Below, piece by piece: positions 41,012 through 52,177 of a DNA stretch of 64,000 nucleotides. Both the position numbers and the translations under genes were made by a program. The first letter of the stretch is position 1. Every line of letters starts with the position of its first letter. This DNA is from Pseudoxanthomonas mexicana (GTDB lineage Bacteria; Pseudomonadota; Gammaproteobacteria; Xanthomonadales; Xanthomonadaceae): contig NZ_LSIF01000064.1 in NCBI RefSeq assembly GCF_001556105.1, positions 1 to 64,000 of the forward strand. The letters are read 5' to 3'. The notes under the pieces were generated by a model. That model saw nothing but the letters and a program-made list of their open reading frames with translations. It had not been told where the DNA came from and ran no database searches.

Positions 41012-41914
41012 TCAGCCGAGGTCGTGGACACCCAACTCGTTCAAGGCACTCTGCATCATGCCGCGCGCGGCGTCGCTGAGCTTCTCGTGATCAAGTGCAT
41101 AACGGATGGTCGCTTCAATCAGGCCGATGTGCGTACCGCAATCGAAGCGCGTACCCTGGAAACGATAAGCATGGACCGGCTTCTCCGAGAGCAACGCCGC
41201 GATGGCATCCGTCAATTGGATTTCACCGCCTGTACCCGGCGTCGTATTCTCGAGCAACGAGAAAATACGCGCATCCAGCACGTAACGGCCGACAACAGCC
41301 AACGTGCTGGGCGCCACATCCGGCCGGGGCTTCTCGACGATGGCGTTGATGCGCCCCTCGCGACCATTGAAAGCCTCGGTCGCGACGATACCGTAGCTGC
41401 CGGTCTGCTCCGGCGGCACATCTTGCACGGCGATGACGCTCCCACCACTGGCTTGCGCAGCGTCGGCCATCTGTTTCAAGGCACCTGGACCACGGTTCCA
41501 GATCAGATCATCGGGCAGCAGCACCGCAAAGGGCTCGTTCCCGACAATCGGTTTCGCGCAAAGTACCGCGTGTCCAAGCCCCAGCGCCTCGGCCTGGGTA
41601 ACGAACACGGCCCGAACATAGGGCGGCAATACGTTCCGCACCAGTTCCAACTGTTCGGCCTTACCGGCACGCTCGAGCTTCTGTTCAAGCTCATATGCCT
41701 TGTCGAAGTAGTCCGCCACCGCATGCTTGTAGCGGTTGGTGACGAAAATCAGCGTGTCACAGCCCGCCTCGACAGCTTCGTCCACAGCGTACTGGATCAG
41801 CGGCCGATCAATGATCGGCAGCATTTCCTTGGGGACAGTCTTGGTGGCCGGTAGGAAACGGGTGCCAAGCCCCGCGACCGGGAAAACAGCCTTGCGGATT
41901 CTGGCTTGCGTCAT
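41012..41914 (-). CDS. galU: UTP-glucose-1-phosphate uridylyltransferase
   Basis: GalU makes UDP-glucose for LPS, capsule and exopolysaccharide. The nucleotide-binding [23 protein letters not shown] at the N-terminus, [11 protein letters not shown] and [12 protein letters not shown] are diagnostic, and the 300-residue length is standard. Its ATG overlaps the stop of the dehydratase gene by ATGA, tying it to the polysaccharide operon. Confidence 0.96.
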   Translation of the reverse strand: MTQARIRKAVFPVAGLGTRFLPATKTVPKEMLPIIDRPLIQYAVDEAVEAGCDTLIFVTNRYKHAVADYFDKAYELEQKLERAGKAEQLELVRNVLPPYVRAVFVTQAEALGLGHAVLCAKPIVGNEPFAVLLPDDLIWNRGPGALKQMADAAQASGGSVIAVQDVPPEQTGSYGIVATEAFNGREGRINAIVEKPRPDVAPSTLAVVGRYVLDARIFSLLENTTPGTGGEIQLTDAIAALLSEKPVHAYRFQGTRFDCGTHIGLIEATIRYALDHEKLSDAARGMMQSALNELGVHDLG

Positions 41915-43824
41915 CGTGTCCTGCGCGCGTCACGTCCGGGGAATACGACAATATTAGCCGACGCCTCGTCCTGATCGTTTGACAGTGGCGAGAATTCGGG
42001 CACGGCCACCCTCAGCACCTCCGCGAGCTCAACGGTGTCATAGCGGGTGTAGGCCGCGCGCAGACGCTGCAAAGCGAGATCAATGAATTCTGGCGACACA
42101 TCGCGTGCCAGCGCCTTCATGATCTTCGAGTGGGACGTTGGCTGATACCGCTCTTCCGCATGGAATAGCGTTTCATGGAGCTTCTCGCCCGGACGCAGGC
42201 CCGTATAGACAATCGCGATATCACGTCCCGGCTGTTTGCCTGCCAATCGGATCATCTGCTCGGCCAGCAAGCGAATCGGCACCGGATCACCCATGTCCAA
42301 GGTATAGATCGACGCGTGCGCTGCACCCGAGGCCGCCTGCAGGATCAGCTGACATGCTTCGGGGATGGTCATGAAATAACGCGTCACGTCCGGATCGGTG
42401 ACCGTCACCGGTCCACCCTTGCGGATCTGATCGCGGAACAACGGTACGACGCTACCCGCAGAGTCCAGCACGTTGCCAAACCGCACCGTCACGTACCTCG
42501 TGCTGGCGCGCCCATCATCCAGTGCCTGGCATGCCATTTCAGCCAACCGCTTGGTCGCACCCAGCACGTTGGCCGGATCTACCGCCTTATCCGTCGAGAT
42601 CAGGACGAAGGTGCCGACATTGGCTTCGCGACAAGCGCGTGCCACCGTCTCCGTTGCAAGCACGTTGTTGCCAACCGCTTCGCGCAGATGCCCCTCCAGC
42701 AATGGCACCTGTTTGTATGCAGCAGCATGGAAGACGGCATCCGGATCGGCAACGCGCAAGGCATGCGCGATGACCGCAGGATCACCGCAGTTGCCCAGCA
42801 CGGGGAGTACCTCAAGATCGGGGAACGCGCGACGCAAGTCGCCTTGGATCGTGATGAGTGCGAGTTCGTCGATTTCGACCAGTGCGATCCGCTGTGCACC
42901 GTGGCGGGCGCACTGACGGCACAGTTCCGAGCCGATCGAGCCTCCTGCACCCGTCACCATGACGGTACGCCCGCCCAGCCAGCCGCGGATGAGCTTCCAA
43001 TCGGGCGTGACCGATTTCCGACCCAGCAGGTCCTCGATCGCGACCTCCTTGAGATCGCCCGGCATGGACTGGCCTTCGAGGACATTGATCAGACGGGGCA
43101 CCATCCGGAAAGGCAGCCCCGTGCTTTCGCAGATCGCCACGACGCGCTGCATCGCCGGTGCATCAAGCGACGGCATGGCGATGACGAGCATCCGCGCAGC
43201 AGTCTCCCGAGCCACCGCTGCGGCGTTCTCCAGTCCGCCGAGCACTGGAATGCCAAGCAACTTCGATCCCTGAAGCCGCGACGCATCATCAAGGAAAGCC
43301 ACCGGGTGATACACGCCGGTCCGGCGGAGTTCCCGGACAAGCGCTTCACCCGCACGGCCAGCACCCAGGATCAATACACGGGATGCATTCTCGCTCCCCT
43401 GCTGCAACTGGCTGTCTTTCCAAGCGCGGTAAGCAAGCCGTGGTAGACCGAGAAATCCCACCAGCACGAACGGATAAAGACCGAGGACTGCGCGCGGTGT
43501 CGATCCGAACCGGTTGTAGAAGAACAGACCCAGAACCACGCCCAGGAAGCCAAGCGCGCAAGCTTTAACGATGTTCCATAAATCGGGCAGGCTGGCGAAA
43601 CGCCATAGCCCCCGGTAAAGCCCCATCCACCAGAAGACAGTGCCCTGCGCCAGCAGAACAACCGCGATCTCGTTCGACCAGAACGGAAACTCCGGTGAGT
43701 GCGCCAGCATGGCGTAGCGCAAACGGTGCAGTACCTGCCAGCACAGCCAGACCATGGCCAAGTCATGGACGGCCACCAACGCTCGCGGCATGAATCCGCT
43801 CAATCGGTCTCGCCAAGATTCCAT
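41911..43824 (-). CDS. Membrane-bound nucleotide-sugar 4,6-dehydratase (WbpM/CapD type)
   Basis: Four N-terminal membrane helices (residues about 13-115) precede a first Rossmann fold ([18 protein letters not shown]) and a second, catalytic one ([17 protein letters not shown], near residue 285). This is the WbpM/CapD family making UDP-4-keto-6-deoxy sugars for O-antigen. The catalytic site reads [16 protein letters not shown], so the YxxxK tyrosine is leucine, where WbpM itself has methionine. It lies between the glycosyl-phosphate transferase and galU genes. Confidence 0.9.
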   Translation of the reverse strand: MESWRDRLSGFMPRALVAVHDLAMVWLCWQVLHRLRYAMLAHSPEFPFWSNEIAVVLLAQGTVFWWMGLYRGLWRFASLPDLWNIVKACALGFLGVVLGLFFYNRFGSTPRAVLGLYPFVLVGFLGLPRLAYRAWKDSQLQQGSENASRVLILGAGRAGEALVRELRRTGVYHPVAFLDDASRLQGSKLLGIPVLGGLENAAAVARETAARMLVIAMPSLDAPAMQRVVAICESTGLPFRMVPRLINVLEGQSMPGDLKEVAIEDLLGRKSVTPDWKLIRGWLGGRTVMVTGAGGSIGSELCRQCARHGAQRIALVEIDELALITIQGDLRRAFPDLEVLPVLGNCGDPAVIAHALRVADPDAVFHAAAYKQVPLLEGHLREAVGNNVLATETVARACREANVGTFVLISTDKAVDPANVLGATKRLAEMACQALDDGRASTRYVTVRFGNVLDSAGSVVPLFRDQIRKGGPVTVTDPDVTRYFMTIPEACQLILQAASGAAHASIYTLDMGDPVPIRLLAEQMIRLAGKQPGRDIAIVYTGLRPGEKLHETLFHAEERYQPTSHSKIMKALARDVSPEFIDLALQRLRAAYTRYDTVELAEVLRVAVPEFSPLSNDQDEASANIVVFPGRDARRTR

Positions 43825-43842
43825 CAGCTCCCTCTCCGAATA

Positions 43843-44814
43843 CTAGCCACGCCATCCTCGGCGTAACCAAAACCACAGCACCCCGCCAACACCATACATC
43901 ACCATTGCCGCCGAACCGGTGACCACCAGTGCTTCGGACGACAATACATTGATTAACAATAAGCTAACGCCGCCGAACGCCATGTAAACCAAAGTTACCC
44001 GCGCATGACCAAAACGTCGCGCACCCGCCTGATAGAGGTGGCCGACATGGGGCGTCCACCATCTTTCCCCGCGCAGGATGCGCCCCGTCAACGTGAAGCC
44101 TGCGTCGACAAGGAAAGCGCATAAGGGGAGCAACGCCAGCGTGACTTTTGCCGGTGGTAGCGCAACCAACGCAGCGGCCAAGAGGCCTGCAAGTGCGTAC
44201 CCGAGTGCGCCACTGCCTACATCCCCAAGAAAAATCCGGGCCCTCGGGAAATTGAACGGAAGGAAGCCCAGGCACGCGGCAAACAACGCCAACGCCAACC
44301 AACGCCACTCCCCCGTCAACAGTCCGGCATAAGCAAGAGCCGACAGTGCCGCCTGACTGCTGGCCAGCCCATTGATTCCATCCATGAAGTTCCAGACATT
44401 GACCAGTACGATTGCTGTCCCGAACGACAGCAGGGCCGGTAGCCATTGGCCGCTTTGCCACCCCGCCCCCGCGGCCAGCATCAGGGCGGCCACGGCCTGT
44501 ACCGCCAGCCGCGACCAGGGTGATAGCGGGCGATGATCGTCCCACCAACCGATCGCGGCCACGATCAAGAGCCCGGGCAGGAAACCCATCCACAAGGCAT
44601 CCAAGCGGGCCTGCTGCGACACCAAGAACAGGCCTGCAGCAACTACCACCACGACGATTGCGATACCACCACCTCTCGGGGTGGGAACCTGATGGCTGCG
44701 ACGCTCACCAGGCTGATCCAGCAGATCGCCGCGCAATGCATAGCGACGTGCGAGCCACGTTCCGACGGCGGCCCCCCCTGCTGCTGCCCCCAGCCAAACC
44801 AGCAGGCCGGGCAT
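43843..44814 (-). CDS. Polyprenyl-phosphate glycosyl-1-phosphate transferase (WecA/WbpL-like)
   Basis: The integral membrane enzyme (about ten helices) carries family motifs in order: DQPGERRSHQVPTPRGGG, WWDDHRPLSP (the aspartate pair), NVWNFMDGINGLA, RIFLGDVGSGALGY and HVGHLYQ. It loads a sugar phosphate on undecaprenyl phosphate to begin O-antigen or a related glycan. The ATG at 44814 overlaps the lapB stop (TGATG) and gives 323 residues; an open extension to 44916 lies within lapB and is not used. Confidence 0.9.
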   Translation of the reverse strand: MPGLLVWLGAAAGGAAVGTWLARRYALRGDLLDQPGERRSHQVPTPRGGGIAIVVVVVAAGLFLVSQQARLDALWMGFLPGLLIVAAIGWWDDHRPLSPWSRLAVQAVAALMLAAGAGWQSGQWLPALLSFGTAIVLVNVWNFMDGINGLASSQAALSALAYAGLLTGEWRWLALALFAACLGFLPFNFPRARIFLGDVGSGALGYALAGLLAAALVALPPAKVTLALLPLCAFLVDAGFTLTGRILRGERWWTPHVGHLYQAGARRFGHARVTLVYMAFGGVSLLLINVLSSEALVVTGSAAMVMYGVGGVLWFWLRRGWRG

Positions 44815-45992
44815 CAGACCACCGCGTAGTTCAACAGCGGCTTGATGGTGCCCCACTCCTTGCAGCTTGGGCATTGCCAGTGATGGGTACGCGCGCCAAA
44901 GCCACATCGGGCGCAACGGTAGCTTGGATTACGCACCAGCAACTGGTCGGTGATGTGCTTCAGATCATGCAGGGTCGCCGAGGGATCCGCTCCCTCGGCA
45001 AGCGTCAGATCGATCAGGGCGGCTTCGCCACGAACCGAGGGACGGTCTTTGAGTTGGCGTGCCAGGTAGGCGCGCGCCGCGGCCACACCATCCTGGCGCT
45101 CGACCAGCTTCGTCAGCGCCAGCACGGGAGCGATTCCTCGATAGTGCTCGCACATCTCGGACAGGAATGCCCGCGCGCCAGAAAAATCTTCCACCAATTC
45201 ATAGCTCGCCAACAGACTGGGCAAGACCTCTGGAAGGTAGTCGGGGTCATGCCTGGCCGCACGCTCGAATGCGCGAATCGCAGCCTCGGCGTTGCCTGTG
45301 TCGGACTCGATGCGACCCTCGATAATGCCTGCTCGCACGCTGCCAGCGTCTGCCTGGTAGGCGCGGGCCACCGCGGCACGTGCAGCCTCGATGCTGTTGG
45401 CGGTGCGTTGCCGTTCGGCCAGTTCGCATTCGAACTGTGCGACCAGCTTGCCCATCGGTTCGGCTGTGACATCTTCGTAGCGCCGTGCATTATCGATCGC
45501 CTTCTCCCAGTCGCGCTCTGCCTGGTAGATGCCGATAAGATGCTTGAGCGCCTGGGGGGCCCGTTGGTCGATCTGGGCCAGGTCGGTAAAGACGGTCTCC
45601 GCGCGATCAAGAAGTCCCGAGCGCATGTAATCCTCGCCCAAGGCCAGCAGCGCCTGTACACGCTGTGCATCACTCAGGTCGGCGCGTTGCACCAGACCCT
45701 GATGAAGACGAATGGCGCGGTCTACCTCGCCGCGGCGACGGAACAGATGACCCAGCGCCACCTGCGTTTCGAACGTTTCCTTGTCCAACTCCGCGATATG
45801 CAGGAACAACTCGATCGCCTTGTCAGGCTGTTCGTTCAGGAGGTAGTTCAAACCGCGGAAGTACGTGCTAGATAGCCTGCTGACCTGCGTATCGCCATGC
45901 CGTTGTCCTCCTCGACGGCCGATGACCCAGCCGCTAAGCGCGGCCAGCGGGAGAAACAGGAAGAACCAGAACCACTCCGTCAGGAACGCCAT
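44814..45992 (-). CDS. lapB: Lipopolysaccharide assembly protein LapB
   Basis: LapB anchors FtsH-mediated turnover of LpxC, balancing LPS synthesis. It has an N-terminal membrane helix (FWFFLFLPLAALSGWVIG), a long row of TPR helices starting STYFRGLNYLLNEQPDKAIELF, and a C-terminal rubredoxin-like knuckle with CARCGF and CPSC. The 392-residue length is normal. It is four bases downstream of lapA, the standard order. Confidence 0.95.
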   Translation of the reverse strand: MAFLTEWFWFFLFLPLAALSGWVIGRRGGQRHGDTQVSRLSSTYFRGLNYLLNEQPDKAIELFLHIAELDKETFETQVALGHLFRRRGEVDRAIRLHQGLVQRADLSDAQRVQALLALGEDYMRSGLLDRAETVFTDLAQIDQRAPQALKHLIGIYQAERDWEKAIDNARRYEDVTAEPMGKLVAQFECELAERQRTANSIEAARAAVARAYQADAGSVRAGIIEGRIESDTGNAEAAIRAFERAARHDPDYLPEVLPSLLASYELVEDFSGARAFLSEMCEHYRGIAPVLALTKLVERQDGVAAARAYLARQLKDRPSVRGEAALIDLTLAEGADPSATLHDLKHITDQLLVRNPSYRCARCGFGARTHHWQCPSCKEWGTIKPLLNYAVV

Positions 45993-45995
45993 GAC

Positions 45996-46277
45996 TCAGA
46001 GACCGCTGTCAGTGTTCGATGCCCCTGCACCAGCGGCCGGAGGCTGCATGCGAGTCGCCTTGCGCAATTTGGCGTAGAGCGGCCACACCAGCGTCGCGAC
46101 GACGATCAACCCACCCACCACCACGCCCAGCAGCAGGGACAGCATGATGCCGACGCCGGACGACGTCTGGAATTCGGTGAACAGGAGTTTCAGCGTGATC
46201 GGCTGCGTGTTGAGCACGCCGATGATGAGTCCGTAGGCCAGGAACAGCAGTGCTACAACCAGACGGAACATGTTCAT
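45996..46277 (-). CDS. lapA: Lipopolysaccharide assembly protein LapA-like
   Basis: The 93-residue DUF1049 protein has two membrane helices (LVVALLFLAYGLIIGVLN and SGVGIMLSLLLGVVVGGLIVVATL) with TQPITLKLLFTEF between them. It partners LapB in the inner membrane. It is between ihfB and lapB on the same strand, as in other gammaproteobacteria. Confidence 0.92.
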   Translation of the reverse strand: MNMFRLVVALLFLAYGLIIGVLNTQPITLKLLFTEFQTSSGVGIMLSLLLGVVVGGLIVVATLVWPLYAKLRKATRMQPPAAGAGASNTDSGL

Positions 46278-46347
46278 CAGGCGACTCCTTGCAGGACGAC
46301 GCCTAGCTTAACGGACTCGACGCGGAACGACACGCGCCGGCAGCGGG

Positions 46348-46653
46348 CTATTCGCCGCTTTCCTCAATGGGCGTAACGCCGCTGACGCGCTCGCGCAGCT
46401 CCTTGCCCGGTTTGAAATGGGGGACGTGTTTGGCCGGCAATGCGACCGACTCACCGGTCTTCGGATTGCGACCCATGCGCGGCGGACGATAGTGCAGCGA
46501 AAAGCTGCCGAACCCACGGATCTCGATACGGTCGCCCTGCGACAGGGCGCCGCCCATCATTTCCAATAGTGCCTTGACGGCCAGATCGACGTCTTCCGCC
46601 TTGAGGTGCGGCTGGCGGCGGCTGAGGATCTCGATGAGTTCGGATTTGGTCAT
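46348..46653 (-). CDS. ihfB: Integration host factor, beta subunit
   Basis: A 101-residue DNA-bending protein with the HU/IHF signature [22 protein letters not shown] and the preceding [13 protein letters not shown]; the proline of the DNA-intercalating arm is in NPKTG. It follows rpsA by about 100 bases holding a GC-rich hairpin. IHF is also a usual cofactor of tyrosine integrases such as that at 6937-8211. Confidence 0.96.
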   Translation of the reverse strand: MTKSELIEILSRRQPHLKAEDVDLAVKALLEMMGGALSQGDRIEIRGFGSFSLHYRPPRMGRNPKTGESVALPAKHVPHFKPGKELRERVSGVTPIEESGE

Positions 46654-46684
46654 CGCGTGCGGAATTGGGGCGGATATGTACCCG

Positions 46685-46711
46685 CGCCGGCCCGGGATCT
46701 CCGGGCCGGCG
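46685..46711. repeat. 11-bp stem hairpin between rpsA and ihfB
   Basis: CGCCGGCCCGG and CCGGGCCGGCG flank a GATCT loop. There is no T-run on the minus strand, so it may act as a pause or an mRNA 3' stabiliser for rpsA rather than a full terminator. Confidence 0.5.
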
Positions 46712-46752
46712 GGGAACGTTACTACTGGCGGTACTGCAACGGCGCGGGCCGC

Positions 46753-48444
<1,692 letters not shown>

Positions 48445-48594
48445 TGAAAAATACTCGATTGATGACACAGACCGGCGCACGCGAGTGCAGACGGTCCACC
48501 CGTTTGTCGGCCTGCGCGGGATGCGTATGGCCGTGAGTGTTGTGGTTGGAAAACCATGCGGAGGATTCCGCACGGACCTTCTGCAGCGCGAGGC

Positions 48595-49272
48595 TCAACC
48601 TGCGCGTGATGGCACGAGGGCCAGCACGCGCTCGACGACGGCGTCGATGCCAAGGCCGGTGGTGTCGATAAGGACGGCGTCGTCGGCCGGCCTCAGGGGC
48701 GCCACCGTGCGCTGGGCGTCACGGGCATCGCGGGCGAGGATCTCGCGCAGCAGACCGTCGATTGTGACGGAAACCCCTTTGTCTTTCAACTGCTTATAGC
48801 GCCTCTCAGCCCGTTCGTCGGCGCTCGCCGTCAAAAAGACCTTATAGGCGGCATCCGGGAAGATGACCGTTCCCATGTCGCGACCGTCGGCAACCAACCC
48901 CGGCGCCTGACGGAACGCGCGCTGGCGCTCCTTCAGCGCGGAGCGGACCTCGGGAATCGCGGCAATGGCCGACGCCAGCGCGCCCGTGGTTTCCAGACGA
49001 AGCTCGTCCGTTGCGTCCAGGTCGTCGACGATCACCCGCAGCCCTTGGTCCGACTCGCGGAACCCGACCCGGGTATCGAAGGCGCAACGGACCAGGGCAG
49101 CCGGGTCCGAGACATCAAGGTCCGCCCAACTCGCCGCCACGCCCACCGCGCGGTAGAGCGCGCCAGAATCAAGGTAATGCCAACCCAAGCGAGCAGCCGC
49201 CAGGCGACTTACAGTGCCTTTGCCGGCCCCCGAGGGACCATCGATCGTCAGGACAGGGGCGGTATCGGACAT
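48595..49272 (-). CDS. cmk: Cytidylate kinase
   Basis: Cmk phosphorylates CMP and dCMP. The P-loop is [11 protein letters not shown] at residue 9, with [12 protein letters not shown] and [22 protein letters not shown] following. I prefer the ATG at 49272 ([12 protein letters not shown]) over GTG 49278, giving 225 residues. It stands upstream of rpsA on the same strand, the order conserved across gammaproteobacteria. Confidence 0.96.
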   Translation of the reverse strand: MSDTAPVLTIDGPSGAGKGTVSRLAAARLGWHYLDSGALYRAVGVAASWADLDVSDPAALVRCAFDTRVGFRESDQGLRVIVDDLDATDELRLETTGALASAIAAIPEVRSALKERQRAFRQAPGLVADGRDMGTVIFPDAAYKVFLTASADERAERRYKQLKDKGVSVTIDGLLREILARDARDAQRTVAPLRPADDAVLIDTTGLGIDAVVERVLALVPSRAG

Positions 49273-49368
49273 GGGCACTCCAGAGGGTTTTCGCCTCCAT
49301 TATGGCGTTTGCGTCCCCCGTCGGCGCGACGGACATGCGCCCGCCAGCCGAACCAAAGGCGCAACCGC

Positions 49369-49398
49369 TTGATAACCCAATGGAATTGCCGTTAGAAT
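49369..49398 (+). promoter_or_regulatory. Sigma-70-type promoter for rpmJ
   Basis: TTGATA at 49369-49374 and TAGAAT at 49393-49398 are separated by 18 bases, about 47 bases ahead of the rpmJ ATG. Confidence 0.6.
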
Positions 49399-49445
49399 AG
49401 CCGGCTTCGCTCCACCCCATATTCTTTACGCCGAGGTTTCAACTC

Positions 49446-49571
49446 ATGAAGGTCCTGTCCTCCCTGAAGTCGGCGAAGGCCCGTCACCGCGACTGCAAGG
49501 TGGTCCGCCGCCGCGGTAAGGTCTTCGTGATCTGCAAGTCCAACCCCCGTTTCAAGGCGCGTCAGCGCTGA
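49446..49571 (+). CDS. rpmJ: 50S ribosomal protein L36, zinc-free (C-minus) type
   Basis: The 41-residue gene reads [18 protein letters not shown] and ends [10 protein letters not shown]. Only two cysteines (residues 17 and 30) remain, and the CxxC-C-H zinc set of classical L36 is absent, so it is the type B/YkgO form with the extra RHRD insertion. In enterobacteria this form replaces the zinc one when zinc is scarce. Here it stands alone under its own promoter and before a terminator, near cmk. Confidence 0.93.
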   Translation: MKVLSSLKSAKARHRDCKVVRRRGKVFVICKSNPRFKARQR

Positions 49572-49611
49572 GTCACGGCGGTGCCGACCGTACTGGCCGG
49601 CAATGCGCGAA

Positions 49612-49634
49612 AAGCCGCCTTCGGGCGGTTTTTT
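49612..49634 (+). terminator. Rho-independent terminator after rpmJ
   Basis: AGCCGCC and GGCGGTT close a TTCG loop and are followed by TTTTG, about 40 bases after the rpmJ stop. Confidence 0.75.
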
Positions 49635-49684
49635 GTTTCCTGCCATTTGTTATAAATGGCAGGTCTTCCCGGGGGAACCATCGC

Positions 49685-50014
49685 ATGAATCGTCGTGTCC
49701 TTGCCCTACCCTTGATTGCCTTGCTGGGCCTGTCCGGCCACGCCGTCGCGGATACCCTGCTGGTTGAACGCGCGCAGGAGAAACCCGCTTCGGCTGCTCC
49801 CGTGCGCGGCCAGAGCGCTGCGGACGTCGAGGCCCACTTCGGCGCTCCGCAACAGAAGTTGGAACCGCGCGGCGGCCAAAAGCGCCAGTGGCCCGTTATC
49901 CAACGCTGGGTATATCCCGGTTTCACGGTCTACTTCGAGAAGAGCCGCGTCATCGACGTGGTGCTGAACAAGGCATCGGCCGAAGAAATCGGGCCCAAGC
50001 CCCCCATCCGCTGA
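49685..50014 (+). CDS. Small exported protein, unknown function
   Basis: The 109-residue protein has an N-terminal signal (RVLALPLIALLGLSGHAVA, probable cleavage after residue 22) and a mature part with RGQSAADVEAHFGAP, QKRQWPVIQRWVYPGFTVYFEKSRVIDVV, which resembles the SmpA/BamE-like helix and strands. I do not assign a family. A periplasmic location is likely. It lies 27 bases before aguA. Confidence 0.75.
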   Translation: MNRRVLALPLIALLGLSGHAVADTLLVERAQEKPASAAPVRGQSAADVEAHFGAPQQKLEPRGGQKRQWPVIQRWVYPGFTVYFEKSRVIDVVLNKASAEEIGPKPPIR

Positions 50015-50040
50015 CCGGCGCTACCCGCGCCCCGTAAACC

Positions 50041-51072
50041 ATGACCGATGCCTTTCGCTTTCCCGCGGAGTGGGAACCCCAGTCCGCGGTCCTGATCGCT
50101 TGGCCGCACGCCGAGACCGACTGGGCCGACCGCCTCGCCGAGGTAGAGGAAACCTACGTCGCCCTGGTCGCTGCGATCACCCGTTTCCAGCCCGTGGCGA
50201 TCTGCGTCGCCGACGACGACCTACAGACGTACGCCGAAGCCCGCCTGCGCTCCGCGCGCGTGGACATGACGCGCGTGCGCTTCGTGCCCGCCGAGTACGA
50301 CGACACCTGGCTGCGCGATTCCGGCCCGATCACCCTGCGTGACGGCGACCGCTTCAAGCTGCTCGACTTCCGCTTCACCGGCTGGGGCGGCAAGTACGAA
50401 GCCAGCCGCGACGACCGGCTGGTCGGCGAGCTGTCCGGCATGCAGCTTTTTCACAACTATTTCGTCCAAAGTATTGATTTTGCGTTGGAAGGTGGCGCCA
50501 TCGAAACCGACGGTGCCGGCACCCTGCTGACGACATGGCAGTGCCTGCACGAACGGCACCCCGAGGCATCGCGCGAGGAGCTGACGGAAAAGCTGGCGCG
50601 CTGGCTGAAGCAGGACCGGGTGCTCTGGCTGGACCACGGCTACCTGGATGGCGACGACACCGACGCCCACATCGACACCCTTGCCCGCTTCGCACCGGGT
50701 GATGCGATCGTCTACCAGGCCTGCGACGACACCAGCGACGCGCACCATGCGGAACTGCAGGCGATGGCGGGTGACATCGCGGCCCTGCGCACCGCCGATG
50801 GCCGCCCGTACCGCCCATTTCCGCTGCCGTGGGCGCAGCCGGTGATCGACAACGGCCGCCGTCTTGCCGCGTCCTACGCGAACTACCTGATCATCAACGG
50901 CGCCGTGTTGATGCCGGCCTACGGCGACGCGGCCGACGATACCGCCGCCGCGGTACTGGCACAGGCCTATCCGGACCGTGAGATCGTACAGGTGCCGTGC
51001 CGGGCGCTGATCTGGCAGAACGGCAGCCTGCACTGCATCACCATGCAACTCCCGGCCGGACTGCTCGGCTGA
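50041..51072 (+). CDS. aguA: Agmatine deiminase
   Basis: AguA converts agmatine to N-carbamoylputrescine and ammonia. The 343-residue protein has the family stretches AWPHAETDWADR, YDDTWLRDSGP, FTGWGGKYEA, EGGAIETDGAGT, HIDTLARF and the C-terminal NGSLHCITMQLP with the nucleophilic cysteine. All substrate residues usual for PAD-type agmatine deiminases are present. aguB, the next enzyme, lies 2.5 kb downstream, with two unrelated genes between. Confidence 0.95.
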   Translation: MTDAFRFPAEWEPQSAVLIAWPHAETDWADRLAEVEETYVALVAAITRFQPVAICVADDDLQTYAEARLRSARVDMTRVRFVPAEYDDTWLRDSGPITLRDGDRFKLLDFRFTGWGGKYEASRDDRLVGELSGMQLFHNYFVQSIDFALEGGAIETDGAGTLLTTWQCLHERHPEASREELTEKLARWLKQDRVLWLDHGYLDGDDTDAHIDTLARFAPGDAIVYQACDDTSDAHHAELQAMAGDIAALRTADGRPYRPFPLPWAQPVIDNGRRLAASYANYLIINGAVLMPAYGDAADDTAAAVLAQAYPDREIVQVPCRALIWQNGSLHCITMQLPAGLLG

Positions 51073-51195
51073 GCCCGTCCTTGCCACGGCTCATGGCACC
51101 GTGACATCAGTTGGGCACAGATTGAACGCTTCGTTTACATCTCGCCTCACACGATCCGGGATAACCACCGTTTCCCCCTGATCGAGGAGACGGCC

Positions 51196-52173
51196 GTGTA
51201 CTCACGACGCAAGTTCCTGACGACCACGGCGCTGGCCACCGCCGGCCTTGGATTGGCGGCCTGCCGGGACGCAGCCCAGGCCGGCGCCGTCGGCACGACG
51301 CCTCCCGCCGCTACCGCGGCAACGTCCACCACCGACGCCGCATTGGGCGCCTTGAACACGCGCGTCATCCCGTCCACGGGCGAGCGCGTCCCCGTCATCG
51401 GCATGGGCACCTCGGGCAGTTTCGAGGTCGGCCAGAGCGCCAGCGAACTGGATCCGCTGCGTGAAGTCCTGAAGCGCTTCTTCGCTGCCGGGGCGACCTT
51501 GATCGATACCGCGCCCACCTACAGCGTCGCCGAGGACGTGATGGGCGCGCTGCTGGCCGAGCAGAACCTGACCGGCAAGGCCTGGCTGGCCACCAAGCTG
51601 TCCGGCGTGACGGGGCGCGAGGCGGGCATCGCGCAGTTCGAAGACACGCTGCGTCGCCTGAAAACCGAGAAGGTGGCGCTGCTGCAGGTCCACAACCTGG
51701 GCGATCTGAAAGCGCAGCTGGCCGTCGCGCGCGAACTGAAGGCGCAGGGCAAGGTGAAGTACGTCGGTGTAACGCATTACGTCGAGCGTGCGCAGGAAGA
51801 ACTCGCCACCATCGTCCAGGCCGAAAAGCCGGATTTCCTGCAGATCAACTACTCGGTCGCCAGCCGCAGCGCCGAAAAGCGCGTGCTGCCGCTGGCGCAG
51901 GAGCTCGGCGTGGCGGTGCTGATCAACCGCGCGTTCGAGGACGGCAGGCTGTTCGCGCAGGTGAAGGACAAACCCGTGCCGCCCGCACTGGCCGAGGCTG
52001 GCGTCACATCGTGGGCGCAGGCCTTCCTGAAATTCGCCCTGAGCCATCCGGCGGTCACCGCGGTGATTCCGGCGACCGGAAAGCCCGATCGCCAGACCGA
52101 CAACCTGAAAGCAGGCACGGGTCCCGACCTGACCCCGGCGCAGCGCGATGCACTGATCGCCGCGGTGGCCTGA
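51196..52173 (+). CDS. Tat-exported aldo/keto reductase
   Basis: The 325-residue protein starts at a GTG with GGAGA ahead. It has a twin-arginine signal SRRKFLTTTALATAGLGLAAC whose end also forms a lipobox (LAAC, cysteine about residue 23), then an AKR barrel (IGMGTSGSF, LIDTAPTYSVAEDVMG, LATKLSGV, YVGVTHY, FLQINYSVASR, SHPAVTAVIPATGK). The usual tetrad appears as D, Y, K, and H. A secreted aldo/keto reductase is uncommon and raises the question of cofactor supply. Substrate unknown. Confidence 0.85.
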   Translation: MYSRRKFLTTTALATAGLGLAACRDAAQAGAVGTTPPAATAATSTTDAALGALNTRVIPSTGERVPVIGMGTSGSFEVGQSASELDPLREVLKRFFAAGATLIDTAPTYSVAEDVMGALLAEQNLTGKAWLATKLSGVTGREAGIAQFEDTLRRLKTEKVALLQVHNLGDLKAQLAVARELKAQGKVKYVGVTHYVERAQEELATIVQAEKPDFLQINYSVASRSAEKRVLPLAQELGVAVLINRAFEDGRLFAQVKDKPVPPALAEAGVTSWAQAFLKFALSHPAVTAVIPATGKPDRQTDNLKAGTGPDLTPAQRDALIAAVA

Positions 52174-52177
52174 GCCG

